A stretch of 64,000 nt of DNA from Ralstonia insidiosa (lineage in GTDB: Bacteria; Pseudomonadota; Gammaproteobacteria; Burkholderiales; Burkholderiaceae): assembly GCF_008801405.1 (NCBI RefSeq), contig NZ_VZPV01000002.1, positions 62,001 through 126,000 of the forward strand, given 5' to 3'. A program made the translations under genes and the position numbers. Below the pieces are notes generated by a model. It did no database searches. It was not told where the DNA came from and worked only from the letters and a program-made list of their open reading frames with translations. Below, piece by piece: positions 18,178-26,573 of the stretch; positions within the stretch are counted from its first letter, which is position 1, and every line of letters starts with the position of its first letter.

Positions 18178-18512
18178 ACAGCCACCCAGATACGTCCGTC
18201 TTCCACCTTCGTCGCGTACGCGTGCACCGAGTTGGCCGGCGCTTCCAGGCACTCCCCCGTCGCTAGGTCAAAGTGCTGCTTGTAGATTGGCGAGGCCACG
18301 ACGATGCGTTCACCCAAGTTGCCGACCAACCCGCGCGAGAGCACGGCGGCATCGGAATTCGGGTCGTAGTTGCCGATGGCGTAGACCGGCTGCGGAGCGC
18401 CGCCCGCAACGTGGAACACGGCGACTTGCTCGCCCTCCACCAGCGCACACACGCCGGTGTTGGGCACGATGTCGTCCAGCGAGCAAACAGGGGTCCAGCG
18501 AGGTGCTTGCAT
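18174..18512 (-). CDS. nirD: Nitrite reductase (NAD(P)H) small subunit
   Basis: A 112-residue Rieske-fold protein of the NirD family, which lacks the cluster cysteines. ATG 18512 has GAGAGGAG 7 bases upstream; a TTG six codons earlier would overlap the nirB stop and is a poorer start. The visible motifs YAIGNYDPNSDAAVLSRG and YKQHFDLATGECLE match NirD. It works with NirB to reduce nitrite to ammonium in the cytoplasm. It overlaps the next gene by ATGA. Confidence 0.93.
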   Translation of the reverse strand: MQAPRWTPVCSLDDIVPNTGVCALVEGEQVAVFHVAGGAPQPVYAIGNYDPNSDAAVLSRGLVGNLGERIVVASPIYKQHFDLATGECLEAPANSVHAYATKVEDGRIWVAV

Positions 18513-18526
18513 GATGGGCTCCTCTC

Positions 18527-21082
18527 TCAAGCGGCTTCAGCAACAACAGGAATGCGCACGGGGCGTGTCTTCGTGCGCTCATCCACCGTGGCGGGGCGGA
18601 TCTGCCCGCGCTCCTCCACGAAGACGACGTTCGCATCCTTCGCGTCGCTGTTGACGAAGTGGCGGAAGCGCTTACGCACGTCCGGATTCGTCACGGCGGT
18701 CTTCCATTCGTCCTGGTAGGTGTCGACCACGTGCTGCATCTCGGCTTCCAGCTCGGCCACGATGCCCAGCTTGTCGTTGATGACCACGTCCTTCAGGTAG
18801 TCCAGGCCGCCTTCGAGGTTGTCGCGCCACGTGCTGGTGCGTTGCAGGCGGTCGGCGGTGCGTACGTAGAACATCAGGAAGCGGTCGACGTACTTGATGA
18901 GCGTTTCTTGATCGAGGTCTGCTGCCAGCAGTTCGGCATGGCGAGGCTTCATGCCGCCGTTGCCGCACACGTACAGGTTCCAGCCCTTTTCGGTGGCGAT
19001 GATGCCGACGTCCTTGCCTTGCGCCTCGGCGCATTCGCGCGTGCAGCCCGATACGCCAAATTTTATCTTGTGCGGCGAGCGAAGCCCCTTGTAGCGGTTC
19101 TCCAGCGCAATCGCAAAGCCCACCGAATCGCCCACGCCGTAACGGCACCACGTGGAACCCACGCACGACTTCACCGTGCGCAGCGATTTGCCGTACGCAT
19201 GACCCGACTCGAAGCCGGCCGCGATCAGCTCTTCCCAGATCAGCGGCAACTGCTCCAGCCGCGCGCCGAACAGATCCACGCGCTGGCCGCCGGTGATCTT
19301 GGTGTACAAGCCGTACTTCTTGGCGACCTGGCCCACGGCGATCAGGCCGTCTGCCGTCACCTCACCGCCCGGCATGCGCGGCACGACGGAGTACGTGCCG
19401 TCCTTCTGGATGTTGGCGAGGAAGTAATCGTTGGAATCCTGCAGGCCGGCGTGCTCCTTCTTCAGCACGAAGTCGTTCCAGCACGAAGCCAGAATGCTGG
19501 CCACGGCCGGCTTGCAGATGTCGCAGCCCATGCCGTGGCCGTGCGCTTCCAGCAGCGCATCGAACGACTGAATGCGCCCCACGCGCACCAGGTGATATAG
19601 CTCCTGACGCGAATACGGGAAGTGCTCGCAGATGTGATTGTTGACGGCCAGGCCCTGCTTCTTCATCTCAGCCTTCATCACCTGCGTCATCAGCGGCACG
19701 CAGCCGCCGCACGAGGTGCCGGCCTTAGTGGCGTCCTTCAACGCGCCGACGGTGGTGGCGCCTGCGCACACGGCCTGGCACAGCGCGCCCTTCGACACGT
19801 CGTTGCACGAGCAGATCTGTGCGCTGTCCGGCAGTGCATCCACGCCGAGCGCCGGGCGAGCATTGCCATCGGCTTGCGGCAGGATCAGGAATTCCGGCGC
19901 CTCGGGCAGTTCAATGCGGTTGAGCATCATCTGGAGCAGCGTGCCGTATTCGGCTGCATCGCCCACTAGCACGCCGCCCAGCAGGTACTTGCCGTCTTCC
20001 GACACCACCAGCTTCTTGTAGATCTGCTTGCGCTCGTCAGTGAACTGCACGCTGCGGCTGCCCGGCGTGGTGCCTTGCGCATCGCCCAGGCTGGCCACGT
20101 CCACGCCCATCAGCTTGAGCTTGGTGCTCATGTCGGCACCGTTGAACTCGGTCGCGTCATCGGCGGCCAGAATCTGTTTGGCGGTGATGCGTGCCATCTC
20201 GTAGCCGGGCGCCACCAGGCCATAGACCTTGCCGCCCCACAGCGCGCATTCGCCAATCGCGTACACGTCCGGTGCCGAGGTGCGGCATTCGGAATCGATC
20301 ACGATGCCGCCGCGCTCGCCCACTTGCAGGCCGCAGGCGCGTGCCAGTTCGTCACGCGGGCGGATGCCGGCGGAGAAGACGACCATGTCCGCTTCCAGGT
20401 GCGTGCCATCGGCAAAGTTGAGACGGTGCGTACCCGCTTCCCCATCGACGATCTCCACCGTGTTCTTTTGCGTGTGGACGGTCACGCCCAGGTCTTCGAT
20501 CTTCCGGCGCAGCATACGGCCGCCGCCATCATCCACCTGCATGGCCATCAGGCGGCCGGCAAACTCGACCACGTGCGTTTGCAAGTGCATGTCGCGCAGG
20601 GCTTTGGCGCATTCCAGGCCCAGCAGGCCGCCACCGATCACCACGCCGGTCTTGGCGCGCTGGCCGCATTCGGCCATCGCTTCGAGGTCTTCGATGGTGC
20701 GGTAGACGAAGCAGTCCTTGCGGTCCTTGCCCGGCACCGGTGGCACGAACGGCGACGAGCCGGAGGCGATCACCAGCTTGTCGTACGGCAGCACCTCGCC
20801 GGTGGAGGCCGTCACCGTTTTGGCCGTGGTGTCGATGGCGGTGGCGCGCGCGTTGAGCTTGAGCACCACGTCGTCGCGGTCGAAGAAGCCCGGGGCGACC
20901 AGCGAAAGGTCTTCCGCCGTCTTGCCAGCGAAAAATTCCGACAGGTGCACGCGGTCATACGCCGGGCGCGGCTCTTCGCACAGCACCGTCACTTGCAGGT
21001 GGTGACCGGGCGCGTGCAGCAGGCTTTCCAGAAACTTGTGGCCCACCATTCCGTGGCCGATGACGACGATCTTCATGGTCAT
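18527..21082 (-). CDS. nirB: Nitrite reductase (NAD(P)H) large subunit
   Basis: An 851-residue protein with the full NirB plan. FAD and NAD domains fill residues 1-400 (KIVVIGHGMVGHKFLE; GVVIGGGLLGLECAKAL). A BFD [2Fe-2S] domain follows (QICSCNDVSKGAL ... TSCGGCVPLM), then a second cysteine pair (HGMGCDICKP). The C-terminal siroheme/[4Fe-4S] region has the ligands in CVGSTWCRYG and GVSGCTRECAEAQG. It reduces nitrite to ammonium with six electrons from NAD(P)H. It lies 15 bp after narK and just before nirD. Confidence 0.96.
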   Translation of the reverse strand: MTMKIVVIGHGMVGHKFLESLLHAPGHHLQVTVLCEEPRPAYDRVHLSEFFAGKTAEDLSLVAPGFFDRDDVVLKLNARATAIDTTAKTVTASTGEVLPYDKLVIASGSSPFVPPVPGKDRKDCFVYRTIEDLEAMAECGQRAKTGVVIGGGLLGLECAKALRDMHLQTHVVEFAGRLMAMQVDDGGGRMLRRKIEDLGVTVHTQKNTVEIVDGEAGTHRLNFADGTHLEADMVVFSAGIRPRDELARACGLQVGERGGIVIDSECRTSAPDVYAIGECALWGGKVYGLVAPGYEMARITAKQILAADDATEFNGADMSTKLKLMGVDVASLGDAQGTTPGSRSVQFTDERKQIYKKLVVSEDGKYLLGGVLVGDAAEYGTLLQMMLNRIELPEAPEFLILPQADGNARPALGVDALPDSAQICSCNDVSKGALCQAVCAGATTVGALKDATKAGTSCGGCVPLMTQVMKAEMKKQGLAVNNHICEHFPYSRQELYHLVRVGRIQSFDALLEAHGHGMGCDICKPAVASILASCWNDFVLKKEHAGLQDSNDYFLANIQKDGTYSVVPRMPGGEVTADGLIAVGQVAKKYGLYTKITGGQRVDLFGARLEQLPLIWEELIAAGFESGHAYGKSLRTVKSCVGSTWCRYGVGDSVGFAIALENRYKGLRSPHKIKFGVSGCTRECAEAQGKDVGIIATEKGWNLYVCGNGGMKPRHAELLAADLDQETLIKYVDRFLMFYVRTADRLQRTSTWRDNLEGGLDYLKDVVINDKLGIVAELEAEMQHVVDTYQDEWKTAVTNPDVRKRFRHFVNSDAKDANVVFVEERGQIRPATVDERTKTRPVRIPVVAEAA

Positions 21083-21096
21083 GGTGATGTTCCTTG

Positions 21097-22425
21097 TCAG
21101 GCGTTGGCGGCGGCCAGCGTGTTGTCGTACAGCGCTTGTTCACGCGCCTTGTGTTCTGCCGAGAAGCGCACGGCGATGGCGCAGATGGCCGACAGTGCGA
21201 CCAGCACGCCAAGGATGGACAGCGTGGCCTGCGTGTCGGCCATGCCCTTGAGCAGGAAGCCTGCCGCCACCGCGCCAGCGTTGCCGCCCGCGCCGATGAT
21301 GCCGGCCACGCCGCCCAGCGCACGGCGGTCGATGAAGGGCACCAGCGCGTACGTCGCACCGCAGGCCATGTGGGTGAACAAGCCGAAACCGAGCATCGCC
21401 AGAATGGCGACCGTCACGCTACCGGCGTGGGCAAAGCCGAACAGGCCCAGGCCCTCGCCCAGCATCAGCAAGCACAGCAGCTGGGTGCGCGCATCCAACC
21501 CGCGCTTGGCGGCCATGCGGTCCGACACGATGCCGCCCAGTGCGCGGGCAAACAGTGCCAGCAGGCCGAAACTCGCGGCGGCCATGCCGGCAGCCGACAG
21601 CGACAGACCAAAGTGATCAACGTAGTAAATGGCGGCAATGTTGTGGATGAAGATCTCCACGCCAAAGCACGCACCGTAGGTGACGAACAGCAGCCACACG
21701 CGGTAGTTGCTGGCGGCGGTGATGAAGCTGCCCCAGCCACCCTTCTTGCTGCCCTCGATGGCCTTGCCGGCGACGCGCAGTTCTGCGAAGTTGCCCTCCG
21801 GGCAGTCTTGCGTATAGCGCCAGTACAGCGCCGCGACGATCAGCATGGCCACGCCCGGCACCACCATGGCAAGGCGCCAACCCAGGCTCTGCGTCACGCC
21901 CAGCATCACGATGGCGGTCAGCAGCAGTGGCATCGTGCCCTGCGCCACGCCACCACCCGCATTGCCCCAGCCGGCTGCTGCCGCGTTGGCGGTGCCCACC
22001 ACGTTGGGCGCGAACATCACCGACGTGTGGTACTGCGTGATGACGAAGCTCGCGCCAATCGCGCCAATCGCCAGGCGGAAGAACAGGAACGCTTCGTAGC
22101 TCTGTGCCGTTGCCACGCCCAGCACGGGGATGGCCCCCAGCACCAGCAACCCGGTATAGGTCTTGCGCGGGCCGAAGCGGTCGCACAGCGGGCCGACAAT
22201 CAAGCGCACCAGGATCGTCACCGCCACCGCGGCGATGTTGATGTTGGCGATCTGTCCGGGTGTGAGATGAAACTCGCCCTTGAGCACTGGCATGAGCGGC
22301 GCACAGGCGAACCACGCATAGAAGCACACGAAGAACGCGAGCCACGTCAAATGAAAGGCGCGCATCTGCGGCGTGCGCAGGCTGAACAGATCGATTCGGG
22401 TGGCCCGAGTGGCATTGGCGGTCAT
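21097..22425 (-). CDS. narK: Nitrate/nitrite MFS transporter
   Basis: A 442-residue protein of the NarK/NasA nitrate porter family, with 12 hydrophobic segments. The nitrate-signature glycine-rich helices are seen as NAAAAGWGNAGGGVAQ and GAGGNAGAVAAGFLL. ATG 22425 was chosen because the upstream codons (to 22566) run through the leader terminator hairpin. The first gene of the assimilation operon, it supplies nitrate to NasA and NirBD. It is placed behind a sigma-54 promoter and a leader attenuator. Confidence 0.92.
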   Translation of the reverse strand: MTANATRATRIDLFSLRTPQMRAFHLTWLAFFVCFYAWFACAPLMPVLKGEFHLTPGQIANINIAAVAVTILVRLIVGPLCDRFGPRKTYTGLLVLGAIPVLGVATAQSYEAFLFFRLAIGAIGASFVITQYHTSVMFAPNVVGTANAAAAGWGNAGGGVAQGTMPLLLTAIVMLGVTQSLGWRLAMVVPGVAMLIVAALYWRYTQDCPEGNFAELRVAGKAIEGSKKGGWGSFITAASNYRVWLLFVTYGACFGVEIFIHNIAAIYYVDHFGLSLSAAGMAAASFGLLALFARALGGIVSDRMAAKRGLDARTQLLCLLMLGEGLGLFGFAHAGSVTVAILAMLGFGLFTHMACGATYALVPFIDRRALGGVAGIIGAGGNAGAVAAGFLLKGMADTQATLSILGVLVALSAICAIAVRFSAEHKAREQALYDNTLAAANA

Positions 22426-22441
22426 GTCGAATCCCAGTTCC

Positions 22442-22497
22442 AAAAAAAAAGAAAGGCGCCCGAGAACCGGGCAGCACTTGCCGGGTTCTGGGACGCC
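22442..22497 (-). terminator. Leader attenuator upstream of narK
   Basis: Read on the minus strand, a 14-bp stem (one C-C mismatch and one G-U pair; ends ggcg/cgcc) is topped by a short ggc/gcc helix with the 7-nt loop aagtgct. It is followed by ttt, c and nine T. It lies between the promoter and the narK start codon, so it must be read through for expression, which is the layout of factor-dependent antitermination. Confidence 0.82.
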
Positions 22498-22510
22498 GTT
22501 GTCCAAATGA

Positions 22511-22525
22511 CCCTGAGCACCAGGG
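22511..22525 (-). promoter_or_regulatory. Leader hairpin 1 upstream of the attenuator
   Basis: Minus-strand ccctg-gtgct-caggg forms a small hairpin 13 bp before the terminator stem. Its loop gtgct also occurs in the terminator loop. Paired hairpins with matching loops are the form of ANTAR-protein (NasR/NasT) targets; the match to the exact ANTAR loop consensus was not established. Confidence 0.5.
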
Positions 22526-22575
22526 CCTTCACCACGAAGAGCGCGGATCGCCATTGACACGCGCAATGGTGCTAC

Positions 22576-22590
22576 GCAACAGGTGTGCCA
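22576..22590 (-). promoter_or_regulatory. Sigma-54 promoter of the nitrate assimilation operon
   Basis: The minus strand reads TGGCACacctgTTGC, an exact match to the -24/-12 consensus TGGCAC-N5-TTGC. The predicted RNA start is near 22564, which gives a leader of about 139 nt before narK. Confidence 0.87.
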
Positions 22591-22631
22591 GCACCGGAAA
22601 CCCTTGATCTATTGCGGTTTACAGCAGATGC

Positions 22632-22646
22632 GCACAGTTGCCGTGC
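22632..22646. promoter_or_regulatory. NtrC-type enhancer box 1
   Basis: GCAC-N7-GTGC, the NtrC dyad, is centred about 75 bp upstream of the predicted start of the sigma-54 transcript. Confidence 0.7.
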
Positions 22647-22667
22647 CTCGCGCGCGGGCAGCGCAAA

Positions 22668-22682
22668 GCACGGTTTCGGTGC
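22668..22682. promoter_or_regulatory. NtrC-type enhancer box 2
   Basis: A second GCAC-N7-GTGC dyad is centred 36 bp further upstream of box 1. Tandem boxes are usual for NtrC oligomer assembly. Confidence 0.7.
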
Positions 22683-22793
22683 GAAGGCGGTTCGTTATGG
22701 TGCGGCACGGCAAACGCGGCACGCGCCAATGGAAGGCCATCGGCGCGTCACATGCTGGCGCCGAAGCCACACGGGGCGAAGCGAATGACGAGA

Positions 22794-23093
22794 TCAGTAC
22801 CCGTGCGTAACCAGCGACAGCACAGACAAATCCGGATGCGTGCCGTCGACAATGCTGCGCGCGACGAGCACCGCTTCCTCCATTGCCGCTTCCGGGCTGC
22901 GGAAGCTGTCGTCGCCATCGGCATGGAACGGCACAACGTGGCCGGGCTGTGCTGGGTTGGCGCCGGGGTGGCAGACGTAGCCGGTGTAGGTGTAGCGCGT
23001 GCTATCGACCCCGTTGGCCCGGATTGGGCTGGGCAGCACATGAATCTCGAACCCTTCGTAGAGTTCTAGCGGTGGAGCGGGCTGGTCAGACAT
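22794..23093 (-). CDS. Hypothetical protein, 99 aa
   Basis: A small soluble, acidic protein that I do not recognise. It begins MSDQPAPPLELYEGFEIHVL, followed by a predicted beta-rich stretch (RYTYTGYVCHPG, PGHVVPFHADG) and a helix (SPEAAMEEAVLVARSIVDG) with a conserved look. It has no signal peptide or membrane segment. The codon use matches its neighbours, and it is transcribed away from the narK control region. The ribosome site is weak. Confidence 0.6.
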   Translation of the reverse strand: MSDQPAPPLELYEGFEIHVLPSPIRANGVDSTRYTYTGYVCHPGANPAQPGHVVPFHADGDDSFRSPEAAMEEAVLVARSIVDGTHPDLSVLSLVTHGY

Positions 23094-23268
23094 GGTGGTC
23101 TCGCTTGTGACGTACGCCTACCGCGCCGGCGCTTTTGGCGCGGCTTGGCTGTCTTGTACCAACCAGTCTAGGTGATGGGGTGGGTTGTGGAATCCGGCGG
23201 TTTGGAGGGGATGGGGACTGCTGCATTGCGGCCAGGCCTGCGCCGGAGGCGCTGGCCGCACGGTGCCG

Positions 23269-23523
23269 CTACGCGCGTTTGATGAGCCGGAGGATGAACA
23301 GCAGGATCACCGCACCAATCACTGCCGTGATGATCGAGCCGATCCAGCCGCCGCCCAGCGAGATGCCCAGCACCCCCGCCAGCCAACCGCCGATGAATGC
23401 GCCGACGATGCCGACCACGATGTCGACAAAGATGCCGAAGCCGCCGCCCTTGACCAGCAGCCCGGCCAGCCAACCAGCCAGTGCGCCAATGATCAACCAG
23501 GCAATCAAACCGTGTGAGGCCAT
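23269..23523 (-). CDS. GlsB/YeaQ/YmgE-family membrane protein
   Basis: An 84-residue protein with three hydrophobic glycine-rich helices (LIAWLIIGALAGWLAGLLVK, DIVVGIVGAFIGGWLAGVLG, IGSIITAVIGAVILLFILRLI). This is the usual form of transglycosylase-associated/GlsB stress proteins. ATG 23523 has AGGAG about 7 bases upstream; the frame is open to 23589 but without a better start. These proteins are induced by general stress in many bacteria; the exact role is unknown. Confidence 0.88.
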   Translation of the reverse strand: MASHGLIAWLIIGALAGWLAGLLVKGGGFGIFVDIVVGIVGAFIGGWLAGVLGISLGGGWIGSIITAVIGAVILLFILRLIKRA

Positions 23524-23668
23524 GTTTCCACTCCTGAGGATGTGCGTTTTAAGGGGTGTTGCTGCATAGGCATAGTAGGCGAAGACCACACATTCGCCAT
23601 GTGGCGATTTCGTGGTTTTTGCAATTGCCGATGGCGCACAACAGCCCTCGCACGCACAGGCGAGCAGC

Positions 23669-25213
23669 TCAGCGGAACACGTTCACGGCCTCCACCAGGC
23701 GCGTAGCCTGAATGCGCAGGCCTTCTGCCGCTGACGCGCTCTGCCCGACCAGCGTGGCGTTTTCCTGCGTGACCTGATCCAGATGGTTGACGGCCTGGCT
23801 GACCTGCGTGATGCCTTCGGTCTGCTGCGCGGTGGCCAGGCTGATGTCGGCGATCATGGACGACACCTTTTTGACCTGATCGACGATGTCTTCCATGGTC
23901 TTGCCGGCCTGGTCGACCAGCCGCGAGCCGGACTCCACCTTGTCAACGCTGGTGCCGATCAGCTCCTTGATCTCCTTGGCAGCGCCGGCGCTGCGTTGTG
24001 CGAGCGCGCGCACCTCGCCCGCCACCACCGCAAAGCCGCGGCCCTGCTCGCCGGCGCGCGCTGCTTCCACGGCCGCATTGAGCGCCAGGATATTCGTCTG
24101 AAACGCAATGCTGTCGATCACGCCGATGATGTCGGCGATCTGCTTGGCGCTCTGCGAAATCGCGCCCATCGTCGCCACCACCTCTTCCATGGCACGGCCA
24201 CCGTTGAGCGCAGCCTGTGTGGCAACGCTGGATAGCGTGTTGGCCTGCCCGGCCGTTTCTGCGTTGCTGGCCACCGTGGCGGTCATCTGCGTCATCGAGC
24301 TGGAAGTTTCCTCCAGGCTGGCGGCGGCCTGTTCCGTGCGGATGTTGATGTCGCCGTTGCCCTTGGCAATCTCCTGGCTGGCCGATTGCACGTTGACCAC
24401 CTGCTCGGCCACGTCGTCGATCAGCCAGCGGAACATCAGCCCGAGCTGGCTGATGGAGCGCAACGTCATGCCGATCTCGTCCGTGCGGTCGGCGATAGCG
24501 ACTTTGCGGCTCTCGCCCGAAGCCACGCTCAGGGCGTGCTCCTGCAGCTTTTCCAGCGGCGTAGCGATCTGCACCTTCAATGACCAGGCGCCCAGCATCA
24601 GCGCCGCGAGCAATGCCACAGCAAAACCGCCAAGCGCCGTGCCAGACAAGCCGAACGCCCACGCCGCGGCCAGCAGCGTCGGCAACAAGGTGAGAAACGT
24701 GAGCCGAATGCGCCAGCGCACGGGCATGACCTGGAACACCGAGCGCCAGGCCATCCACCCTGTCCGCACGATCAAGCCCTTGTGGAACTTGCGGCTGCCG
24801 GCCTGGCCGGTGCGGAAATCCTTGTACAGCGCCTCGGCAGCGGCAATCTCCTCGCGCGAGGGCTTGGTGCGCACCGACATGTAGCCCGTCGGCTGACCAT
24901 TGCGCACCACTGGCGTGGCATTGGCCCGCACCCAATAGTGGTCGCCATTCTTGCGGCGGTTCTTGACCAGCGCCGTCCAGGGCTGGCCAGCTTTAAGCGT
25001 GGCCCACATGTCGCCAAAGGCCTCCGGCGGCATGTCCGGGTGACGCACCATGTTGTGCGGCTGGCCCTCGATCTCCTCTCTGGAGAAACCACTGACTTCG
25101 ACAAACGCCGCGTTCGCGTAGGCGATGTAGCTCTGTGTGTCGGTGGTCGACATGAGCGTGGCGTTGTCGGGGAACTCGTATTCGCGCTGGGTAACCGGTT
25201 CGTTGACACGCAT
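23669..25213 (-). CDS. Methyl-accepting chemotaxis protein with N-terminal PAS domain (Aer-like)
   Basis: A 514-residue protein. A PAS domain at about 10-120 (YANAAFVEVSGFSREEIEGQ, YWVRANATPVVRNGQPTGYM) precedes a membrane segment near 175-215 and a HAMP-like linker (TPLEKLQEHALSVASGE). The MCP signalling hairpin has the tip EQGRGFAVVAGEVRALAQRS. The layout matches Aer-type energy or redox sensors that signal through CheA/CheW. ATG 25213 has AGGAGAGG upstream. A sigma-28-like promoter precedes it. Confidence 0.92.
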   Translation of the reverse strand: MRVNEPVTQREYEFPDNATLMSTTDTQSYIAYANAAFVEVSGFSREEIEGQPHNMVRHPDMPPEAFGDMWATLKAGQPWTALVKNRRKNGDHYWVRANATPVVRNGQPTGYMSVRTKPSREEIAAAEALYKDFRTGQAGSRKFHKGLIVRTGWMAWRSVFQVMPVRWRIRLTFLTLLPTLLAAAWAFGLSGTALGGFAVALLAALMLGAWSLKVQIATPLEKLQEHALSVASGESRKVAIADRTDEIGMTLRSISQLGLMFRWLIDDVAEQVVNVQSASQEIAKGNGDINIRTEQAAASLEETSSSMTQMTATVASNAETAGQANTLSSVATQAALNGGRAMEEVVATMGAISQSAKQIADIIGVIDSIAFQTNILALNAAVEAARAGEQGRGFAVVAGEVRALAQRSAGAAKEIKELIGTSVDKVESGSRLVDQAGKTMEDIVDQVKKVSSMIADISLATAQQTEGITQVSQAVNHLDQVTQENATLVGQSASAAEGLRIQATRLVEAVNVFR

Positions 25214-25251
25214 GGCGGGGCCTCTCCTTGCTGATTTGTTTTACAAACGGG

Positions 25252-25278
25252 TTTTCGGCAGGAATCCGCACTTATTAA
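25252..25278 (-). promoter_or_regulatory. Sigma-28 (FliA)-like promoter of the chemoreceptor gene
   Basis: The minus strand reads TTAA-N15-GCCGAAAA, close to TAAA-N15-GCCGATAA (3 of 4 and 7 of 8 positions). It ends about 40 bp before the start codon, as expected for flagellar-class chemoreceptor genes. Confidence 0.6.
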
Positions 25279-25660
25279 TAGAAAAATCACCCCTCGTTAG
25301 TGGGGTATTAGATATAAATAGGCCGAACTCCCCGAGACGCCTTTAGATGAGAATGATTTTTCTTTATGGAGGCCAGGTACATCGCCACAGATCCAACGTG
25401 ACAAATCAGACTGGCAAAGAACCCTTATACGAAAAGGAATTTTGTTTTTTACCGCCATCATCCACGACAACGGCGAACGCAAGGAGAAGATCGTCATTTG
25501 CCCTGCCAAGGAAGTTCGCTCGATTATTCCAACGGATCACTTTTGATAATCACTCATATTGGTTAATTCATGGATTTTCACCCTGAAATTGCCTGGTCAA
25601 TATAAAAAGCCATACGTTTGCTTAGCAAAAAATCTCACATGCAAGAGCCCTAAGAAACGC
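25279..25660. other. AT-rich intergenic region without a supported gene
   Basis: Base composition drops well below that of the flanking genes. On the minus strand, accccactaacgaggggt followed by gattttt (about 25288-25309) could be a weak terminator. The short open frames here have no coding character and no ribosome site. No insertion-sequence ends were seen. Confidence 0.5.
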
Positions 25661-25758
25661 GGGTAGACGGAAGGCTTGCCATCCGGTCTGAGACCTGCCG
25701 TGAAGTTCGCCTCAAGGGGTTCCGCTGTCGGCCTCCCACCCCCTTTGAAATCAGAGAA

Positions 25759-26000
25759 CTAGGGTTCACAGCCGGACTTCAGGTAGGTGCGCATCCAGCG
25801 CTGGATCGTGTGCCCAGCTTGTCGACGCGTTCTTCCGGGCTCGTATGAACCCCTGCTCGCCACGCGCTCCCGGTCACGTAGCCGTCCGCCGGCAGCGCCG
25901 AATCACCCGCGGAATTCTGTTTCCAGGCGCGCGATGATCACTGGGATCGCTTGGCGGTGCGAGCGCGCTCCCACATCACCAAACGCGCCGGAATCCGCAC
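25759..26000 (-). pseudogene. Degenerate coding remnant upstream of the chemoreceptor
   Basis: Minus-strand fragments in two frames look coding but are broken. One frame reads ADGYVTGSAWRAGVHTSPEE then VDKLGTRSS before a stop. A one-base shift gives IQRWMRTYLKSGCEP and a stop at 25759-25761. I do not recognise the parent family. The fragments lie just after the APS kinase gene, so this may be a decayed last gene of that operon. Confidence 0.3.
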
Positions 26001-26011
26001 GTCCGTCGCCA

Positions 26012-26572
26012 TCAGCAGTTGCCTCGTATCGTTGCCGGCAACATCTCGTCCGTGCCCCTCAGCAACGCCAACGTTGCCGCAACACAGGATTCCGTCGACT
26101 CGCAGCCGGTATCAAACGAAAGCGCCGGGGCCTGTGGGGGCTCATAGGCATCGCTGATGCCGGTGAAGTTGGTGATTGCCCCAGCGCGTGCGCGCTTGTA
26201 TAGCCCCTTCGGATCACGCGCTTCGCACACCGAGAGCGGCGTCGCCATGTGCACCTCGAAAAAACGTGATGCGCCGACGATCTGTCGAGCGCTATCCCGG
26301 TCTTTGCGGTAAGGCGAGATCAACGCGGCAATGGCCCACGTACCGGTGTTGTTGATCTGCGCGCACCATTGCGCGACGCGGCGGACATTCTCGCTGCGGT
26401 CTTCCCTGGAGAAACCGAGGTCGGGGCAGAGCTGCTTGCGCACGACATCGCCATCGAGCACGCGGCAAGGCACGCCCTGAGCGGTGAGCGATTCCGCCAA
26501 CGCCAGCGCGAGCGTCGTCTTGCCGGCGCCGCTCAGCCCAGTCAGCCAAAGCGTGGAAGGAATCCGTTGCAT
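26012..26572 (-). CDS. cysC: Adenylyl-sulfate (APS) kinase
   Basis: A 186-residue protein with the P-loop GLSGAGKTT near residue 12, the APS-binding DGDVVRKQLCPDLGFSREDR near 41-60, and CEARDPKGLYKRARAG followed by NFTGI, all typical of CysC. It phosphorylates APS to PAPS, the donor for sulfotransferases and for PAPS reductase. ATG 26572 lies 2 bp from the hydrolase stop (26574); the in-frame extension to 26749 overlaps that gene and is not favoured. It is not next to cysDN or cysH. It closes an operon that includes a sulfotransferase, so it probably feeds that enzyme (inference). Confidence 0.9.
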   Translation of the reverse strand: MQRIPSTLWLTGLSGAGKTTLALALAESLTAQGVPCRVLDGDVVRKQLCPDLGFSREDRSENVRRVAQWCAQINNTGTWAIAALISPYRKDRDSARQIVGASRFFEVHMATPLSVCEARDPKGLYKRARAGAITNFTGISDAYEPPQAPALSFDTGCESTESCVAATLALLRGTDEMLPATIRGNC

Positions 26573-26573
26573 G

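Noticed and set aside
18512..18530. TTG start for nirD six codons upstream
   Set aside because: It overlaps the nirB stop and lacks spacing to a ribosome site, whereas ATG 18512 has GAGAGGAG at 7 bases.
20075..21616. 513-codon + strand open frame opposite nirB and narK
   Set aside because: It crosses two clear genes on the other strand and has no recognisable domain.
25347..25586. 79-codon + strand frame in the AT-rich region
   Set aside because: No ribosome site, no domain, and codon use unlike the genome.
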